Shown one piece after another: positions 59,904 to 64,000 of a stretch of DNA of 64,000 bases. The position numbers and the translations under genes were made by a program. Under the pieces are notes generated by a model, which did no database searches, was not told the DNA's origin, and saw only the letters and a program-made list of their open reading frames with translations. The stretch's first letter is position 1; the number at the start of each line of letters is the position of its first letter. Origin of the DNA: Actinomycetota bacterium (GTDB lineage Bacteria > Actinomycetota > Thermoleophilia > Solirubrobacterales > 70-9). The stretch spans positions 124,001-188,000 of the forward strand of contig JAFDWD010001121.1 in assembly GCA_018268695.1 (NCBI GenBank). The letters run 5' to 3'.

Positions 59904-61383
59904 GGTCCCTCCTTCGCAGCCGCAGGGCTTGGGCCATCTCCTCCTCGCCGATCCTCTCCGCGCCGGACAGGTCGGCGAGGGTGCGGGCGACCCGCAGGGC
60001 GCGGTCATGAGCTCGCCCACTGAGGCGACGACGCGCGTCGAGGTCGGCGAGGAGCGCGGCGGCGGCCGGGTCGATGGCGCACCCACGAACCTCGGCCGGG
60101 GTCATCTGCGCGTTGCAGCGCCCCGGCCCCATGCGCGCTTCCTGGCGCTGCCGCGCCGCGCAGACGCGGTCGCGTACCGTCGCCGAGGACTCGCCCGCTT
60201 CCCAGATCTCATCCGCCGACGGCTGGGGCACCGCCGCCAGCAGGTCGATCCGGTCGGCGAGCGCCGCACTCAGCTTCCCCCGGTAGCGCCCGACCTGCGC
60301 GGGACGACACGGGCAGGCCGGATCGTCCTCGCCACGCCCGCACGGGCACGGGTTCGAGGCGGCGACGAGCAGGAACCGACAGGGGAGACGGAGCCTCCCG
60401 CCGACGCGCTGGATCGTGACCTCGCCGGCCTCGTGCGGTGCCCGCAGCGCCTCGAGGACCTCGCGGCGGAACTCGCAGAGCTCGTCGAGGAAGAGGACCC
60501 CCCGATGAGCCATGGTGACCTCGCCGGGGCGCGCCGGGGTGCCGCCGCCGATCAGCCCGGCGGCGCTGATCGTGTGGTGCGGGGCGCGGAAGGGACGCCC
60601 CGCCGGGAGCGTTGAGCCGAGTCGCCCGGTGGCGCTGGCGATCCGCCACACCTCCGGTGCCTCGGCGTCGCCGAGCGGCGGCAGGAGCGAGGGCAGCATT
60701 CTCGCCGCGTGTGCCTTCCCCGCTGCCGGGGGCCCTACCATCAGGAGCGAGTGACCACCGGCGGCGGTGAGCTCGAGAGCCTGGCGCAGGTGCGGTTGAC
60801 CGCCGATGTGCGCGAGGTCGGGGCCTCCCGGGATGTCGGTCCGCAACCGGACGGGTGCGGGTTCCCGCTCCCACTCGCCCGCCGCGAGCCACGGCAGCCA
60901 GGCGACGTTCGACGCGGGCACCACGCCGATCCCACCGACGAGGGCGGCCTCCGGTCCGTTCTCGGCCGGCACCACGACCGTCTCGACGCCGGCCTCACGG
61001 GCCGCCTCGGCGATCGCGTAGGCCCCGCGGATCGGCCGCACCTCTCCGTCGAGCGCCAGCTCCCCGGCCAACGCCACCCGCTCCATCGCCGGCCAGTCGA
61101 GCTGGCCCGAGGCGCCCAGCAGGGCGGCCGCGATGGCGAGATCCATCCCCGGCCCCGCCTTGCGCAGGCTCGCGGGCGCCAGATTGACGACGATCCGCTG
61201 CGGCGGGAACTCGAAGCCGCCGTTGACCAGGGCGGCGCGGATCCGCTCGCGTGCCTCGCTCGCCGCTGCTTCGGGCAGCCCGACGATCGCGAAGCCGGGG
61301 AGGCCGCGGTGGACGTCGACCTCGATCCGCACGGGCCGGGCGGAGATGCCGTCGAGGGTGAAGGTGCGGGCCGTGCTCAGCAC
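59896..61383 (-). CDS. comM: ComM/YifB-type Mg-chelatase-like AAA+ protein with altered P-loop
   Basis: 495 residues; GTG at 61383 with GAGGAGG 9 bases before. Lon-protease-like N-domain (FTLDGISARPVRIEVDVHRG, IVVNLAPASLRKAGPGMDLA), then the AAA+ core: LMVGPPAAGKAHAARML (P-loop with Ala replacing Ser/Thr after GK), RPFRAPHHTISAAGLIGGG, VLFLDELCEFRREVLEAL (Walker B) and LLVAASNPCPCG. A C-terminal helix-bundle follows. ComM is a helicase for branch migration in transformation. The changed P-loop could weaken ATP binding. Confidence 0.88.
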   Translation of the reverse strand: MLSTARTFTLDGISARPVRIEVDVHRGLPGFAIVGLPEAAASEARERIRAALVNGGFEFPPQRIVVNLAPASLRKAGPGMDLAIAAALLGASGQLDWPAMERVALAGELALDGEVRPIRGAYAIAEAAREAGVETVVVPAENGPEAALVGGIGVVPASNVAWLPWLAAGEWEREPAPVRLRTDIPGGPDLAHIGGQPHLRQALELTAAGGHSLLMVGPPAAGKAHAARMLPSLLPPLGDAEAPEVWRIASATGRLGSTLPAGRPFRAPHHTISAAGLIGGGTPARPGEVTMAHRGVLFLDELCEFRREVLEALRAPHEAGEVTIQRVGGRLRLPCRFLLVAASNPCPCGRGEDDPACPCRPAQVGRYRGKLSAALADRIDLLAAVPQPSADEIWEAGESSATVRDRVCAARQRQEARMGPGRCNAQMTPAEVRGCAIDPAAAALLADLDARRRLSGRAHDRALRVARTLADLSGAERIGEEEMAQALRLRRRDRV

Positions 61384-61417
61384 GGCCGGCCCTCCTCGAC
61401 CCTCTTCTCGTTCGCCA

Positions 61418-62086
61418 TCATCGGATACCTCCGTTCGTGTCGAGTTGTCGATCCACCGCGGCGGAGTGCGCCGCACACCGTCGGCCCGCGACGTCGCCGA
61501 GCCAGGAGACGAGCGCCACGGGGAGCCCGTCGAGGTCCTCCGCCGGCAGCGCGCCGAAGAGAGCCCTGCGTTCGCGGACCCAGTCGAGCCGCCGCGCGAG
61601 GAGCGCGACCGCGATGCCGCGGCCGAGCAGGTCGAGCACCGTGGCGGCGCCGAGCGCCCGGTCGATCCCGGCCTCGCAGCAGACCAGCGCTGCGGTGAAT
61701 CGTGACGCCGCCGGCTCCTCCAGCAACCTGGCGAGATCGGCGGTGGCCGCGTGGACGACGACCGGCGACCTCCCGACGGCGTCGAATGCCCGTCCGAGCG
61801 TCAAGAGGCCTTCATCGTCGGGCGCGACGGTGGTCACACAGATGCGCCCGCGCGCCACCAGATCTGCCCGAGGCAGGGCGGCGGCGACCCTTCTCTCGAG
61901 CCGCCCGGCGGCGGCGCTCGCCAGCAACGTCGGGCGCGCGGGACGACCACCGAGGTCGACGAGGAGCGCCGCCCGGGTCGCGCCGCTCCCCGCACAGGCG
62001 AGCGCGGCGGCCGCCGCGCGCCCACCCTCGGCGCCACCGAGTGCGGTGACGAGGACGATCGGGGGAGCGCCCGCTCCCGCGGTCAT
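61418..62086 (-). CDS. Hypothetical protein beside comM and dprA
   Basis: 222 residues; ATG at 62086 with GAGGAGGGGAGG. IVLVTALGGAEGGRAAAAAL looks like a decayed P-loop of the ParA/MinD type. LLVDLGGRPARPTLLASAAA, RICVTTVAPDDEGLLTLGRA and AALVCCEAGIDRALGAATVL follow the strand order of that fold. The catalytic Lys is missing, so it is probably not an active ATPase. Coupled to the DUF3846 gene upstream. Confidence 0.5.
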   Translation of the reverse strand: MTAGAGAPPIVLVTALGGAEGGRAAAAALACAGSGATRAALLVDLGGRPARPTLLASAAAGRLERRVAAALPRADLVARGRICVTTVAPDDEGLLTLGRAFDAVGRSPVVVHAATADLARLLEEPAASRFTAALVCCEAGIDRALGAATVLDLLGRGIAVALLARRLDWVRERRALFGALPAEDLDGLPVALVSWLGDVAGRRCAAHSAAVDRQLDTNGGIR

Positions 62087-62439
62087 CCTCCCCTCCTCTC
62101 CGCAGGCTCCGCCGCTTCCGCACGGTCGACGCGTGCCAGCAGGCGGACAAGATCCTCGGGCACCGCCCGGTTCTCTCCATCTCTCGGATCGAAGCCGGTC
62201 ACCACGCATGGGCATGCGATCCAGTCATCGCAGCGCAGCGACTCGCGCAAGAGGGCCGTCGCGGTCCCGTTGGGCGTCATCGAGAACTTGCCGTCCTCGT
62301 TTATGTAGGCGACAGCGTCGGCCCGTCCGGGGACGTCGACCAGTTCTATGTCGCCGTCGACCAGCCGCTGCAGATCGTCCAAGCCGTCCTGCTCGACCAT
62401 CGTCGGGTCGCCGTCTACGGCGATCAGGATCGCCTTCAT
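62083..62439 (-). CDS. DUF3846-family protein
   Basis: 118 residues; ATG at 62439 with AGGAGGACCG. KAILIAVDGDPTMVEQDGL, LDDLQRLVDGDIELVDVPGR, AVAYINEDGKFSMTPNGTAT and IACPCVVTGFDPRDGEN match DUF3846, a small family common in phages and mobile elements. Function not established. Its stop overlaps the next ATG. Confidence 0.75.
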   Translation of the reverse strand: MKAILIAVDGDPTMVEQDGLDDLQRLVDGDIELVDVPGRADAVAYINEDGKFSMTPNGTATALLRESLRCDDWIACPCVVTGFDPRDGENRAVPEDLVRLLARVDRAEAAEPAERRGG

Positions 62440-62567
62440 CGGTCCTCCTGGTTGTCGTTGGTGTCCTCGACTCCCACGCGCCGTGACCGGCGCACCTCGG
62501 GAGGGCGCGAATGCCATCGAGCTCCTTTCTTCGGGCGAACGCCCCGCGGGGCGCCGCCGATTGCTCC

Positions 62568-62843
62568 TCAGCCGGCGGGCGCCGGTCCGGCGGATGCCGG
62601 CGGATGCCCGACCGCCGCCTCGACGCGGCGGCAGACCGCCTTGTGATCGGCGTCGGCGGCGACCGGATCGAAGGCCAGACCCGACCCGAAGCGCTCGACC
62701 TCGGGGCCGTCCTCTCCCCAGGTCACGTTCGTCTCATAGGCCTTCGGGCGAACCTCGGTCGTCGTCACGACGTAGGGCCCGACGTGGGTCCTGACCCAAT
62801 GGCGGGTCAGGAAGAAGCGGGCCGCCTCGCCGATCGTCCTCAT
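62568..62843 (-). CDS. Hypothetical 91-residue protein
   Basis: ATG at 62843 overlaps the upstream stop (ATGA); a GTG at 62852 has a better-spaced AGGAGG and would add three residues. Reads IGEAARFFLTRHWVRTHVGP, YVVTTTEVRPKAYETNVTWG and DADHKAVCRRVEAAVG. No family recognised. Confidence 0.5.
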   Translation of the reverse strand: MRTIGEAARFFLTRHWVRTHVGPYVVTTTEVRPKAYETNVTWGEDGPEVERFGSGLAFDPVAADADHKAVCRRVEAAVGHPPASAGPAPAG

Positions 62844-63378
62844 CGCGAGCACGACCACCTCCTCGCGGTCATGCGGCCGGGTGCCGGGCCGGCGCCGGGC
62901 GCGACGGTTCGCCGGAGACGCCGCCGGGCCGCGGCGAGGGCCGGGCGCGCCCTGGACAACGCCCGCAGCTCCCTTCCCCGCAGATGGGCGAGGAGCGACC
63001 AGGCGGCGGCCTCGCCGGGATCGCCTGCGATCGCGTTCAACTGCTCGAAGCCGTGCTCGCGGACGCGGCGGGGCTTCGTCGCCAAGGCGCAGAACTCGGT
63101 CGGCTCGACGAGCCGGCTCGCCCGCCAGGCGAGGACCTGGCGGGCCCGCCGTGCACCGGCTGCCGCGAGGGTGAGCCATGCCCGCTCCAGGTCCGGCGGG
63201 CAACCCTCCGCGGCGGCGATCAGCGCACCGGGAACCCGCGGTCGGCGACCGCGGCGAGAACCTCGCCAGCATCGGTCGCGGCCTCGAGCGCGACAGCGGC
63301 GGCGCGGATCTCCGCGGCGCCCTCTTCTCCGTCCTCGAGCGTGCTCCTGATCTCTTCGATTCGGCGCATCACGTGCAT
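62840..63378 (-). CDS. Paralog of the 63447 protein, carrying one frame shift
   Basis: ATG at 63378 (AAGGAG upstream) gives MHVMRRIEEIRSTLEDGEEG and AGEVLAAVADRGFP in one frame. One added C or G in CCCGG near 63228 joins it to ALIAAAEGCPPDLERAWLTL, RQVLAWRASRLVEPTEFCAL and SLLAHLRGRELRALSRARPA. The joined protein aligns with the next gene at AAAG-R-R-A and LLA-LRGR. Tandem duplicates. Confidence 0.55.
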
Positions 63379-63446
63379 GCGCGCTCCTTCCTGCCCGCGG
63401 TGCGGGCCGTCTCGGTCGGGGTCCGGCGGGCTCGCCTGCGCCGGGA

Positions 63447-63977
63447 CTAGACGAGGCCCAGCGCCTCGAGCTGGCCACGCAGCTGCGGGTTGATCGGCCG
63501 CCTGGACTCCCGGCGGGCCGCCTCGTAGCGGCGGCGGAGCGGGGCCTGGCGCTCGACCAGGCGACGGATGTCGCGGCCGCGCAGGCGGGCGAGGAGCAGC
63601 CAGGCTCCCCACTCCTCTTCGCACGTCGCCGCCTCGGCGCGCTGCTCGCAGGCCGCGTGGAGGTCCCCGCCGGCGACCAGGACCTCGACCAGCTCGTGCG
63701 GCGGGACGATCTGGGTGGCCCGCCTGCCCAGGGCGCGGCGGACCGCCCGCGGGCCCGCCGCGGCGATCGTCATCCATGCGAGGAGCTCAGGACGACCCCG
63801 ACCCTGGGCGGCGTCGAGGACGACGTCGGTGAACTGGCGCGCAGCCAGGGTCGACATCAGGGCACCGACCGGCGTCTTGGCCTCGACGATCGCCAGGGAG
63901 CGCTCGAGGCCCTCCCGCTCGATCTCGCCTCCGGCGGCCTTCCTGATCTCCTTCATCAGCTTGTAGCTCGGGTACAT
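63447..63977 (-). CDS. Hypothetical helical protein, intact member of a tandem pair
   Basis: 176 residues; ATG at 63977 with AAGGAG. YKLMKEIRKAAGGEIEREGL, GALMSTLAARQFTDVVLDAA, MTIAAAGPRAVRRALGRRAT and LLLARLRGRDIRRLVERQAP. Predicted all-helical, no known family. Its shifted copy follows at 62840-63378. Confidence 0.55.
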   Translation of the reverse strand: MYPSYKLMKEIRKAAGGEIEREGLERSLAIVEAKTPVGALMSTLAARQFTDVVLDAAQGRGRPELLAWMTIAAAGPRAVRRALGRRATQIVPPHELVEVLVAGGDLHAACEQRAEAATCEEEWGAWLLLARLRGRDIRRLVERQAPLRRRYEAARRESRRPINPQLRGQLEALGLV

Positions 63978-64000
63978 GTTCTGCTCCTTCCTCGCCCGGA

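Noticed and set aside
6134..63977. Search for an integrase or classical relaxase
   Set aside because: None recognised; the integrase is expected at the other end of the element, outside the window.
1..64000. CRISPR arrays, rRNA genes, complete tRNAs, insertion sequences
   Set aside because: No regularly spaced repeats, no rRNA-like blocks, only one tRNA fragment, and no transposase or terminal inverted repeats noticed.

Overview
The window is very GC-rich DNA (about 70 percent G+C by eye) from an actinomycete. The best guess is the class Thermoleophilia (Solirubrobacterales-like). Reasons are a ccmE-type cytochrome c maturation gene, an actinobacterial c-di-AMP riboswitch in front of a cell-wall hydrolase, a fused ECF sigma/anti-sigma protein, and a large repetitive secreted protein beginning AYYKMVACSANNG after its signal peptide. 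This assignment is inference; there is no rRNA or complete tRNA.

Bases 1-6111 look like host chromosome. They hold the start of ccmE, a DUF3105 protein, a secreted C39-like protease coupled to a methyltransferase, small membrane proteins, and a riboswitch-controlled NlpC/P60 plus DUF305 operon. Four near-identical 15-bp palindromes (CCTACR-N3-YGTAGG) sit at the promoters of the first part and suggest a shared repressor regulon. At 6112-6133 lies the 3' end of a tRNA (T-loop plus acceptor strand) without its body. This is the footprint left at one side of an element integrated into a tRNA gene. It places a mobile element from about 6134 to beyond the right edge of the window.

From 6195 to 21404 there is one leftward operon for a Gram-positive-type conjugative type IV secretion system: TcpC, a pilin-like small protein, TcpE, VirB4 ATPase, a VirB6/TrbL-like membrane protein, a VirB8/TcpC-like protein, a transglycosylase-NlpC/P60 hydrolase, and a 1354-residue VirD4-type coupling ATPase fused to a replication-relaxation domain. 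From 21.8 to 33 kb is a cargo zone. It has secreted proteins, a trypsin-like protease, a cyclase-like protein, a fused sigma factor and several broken nuclease, NERD and LRAT genes.

From 33.4 to 64 kb, nearly every gene is on the minus strand. Most stop and start codons overlap (ATGA, GTGA, TTGA, even CTGA), so the genes form phage- or plasmid-like polycistronic blocks. They include two HTH/ArsR-like regulators in or near this zone, zinc-ribbon proteins, an HsdM-like protein without the catalytic NPPF/Y motif, a ParB-like protein, a zincin-VWA protein with its MoxR AAA ATPase, an SNF2 helicase, a TGT/DpdA-like base-exchange enzyme, an mIHF-type nucleoid protein, a Cas4/AddB-like Fe-S nuclease, a PAPS-reductase-like PP-loop enzyme, RecT, a UvrD helicase, DprA and ComM. 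RecT, the nuclease and UvrD form a recombination module. The ParB/VWA/MoxR/SNF2/TGT-like block is the best candidate for an undescribed DNA-modification or genome-guarding system.

Several backbone genes carry exactly one frame shift, in several cases at a G or C run, while keeping coupled overlaps at both ends. These may be base-calling errors rather than real pseudogenes. No integrase, CRISPR array, insertion sequence or origin was found.
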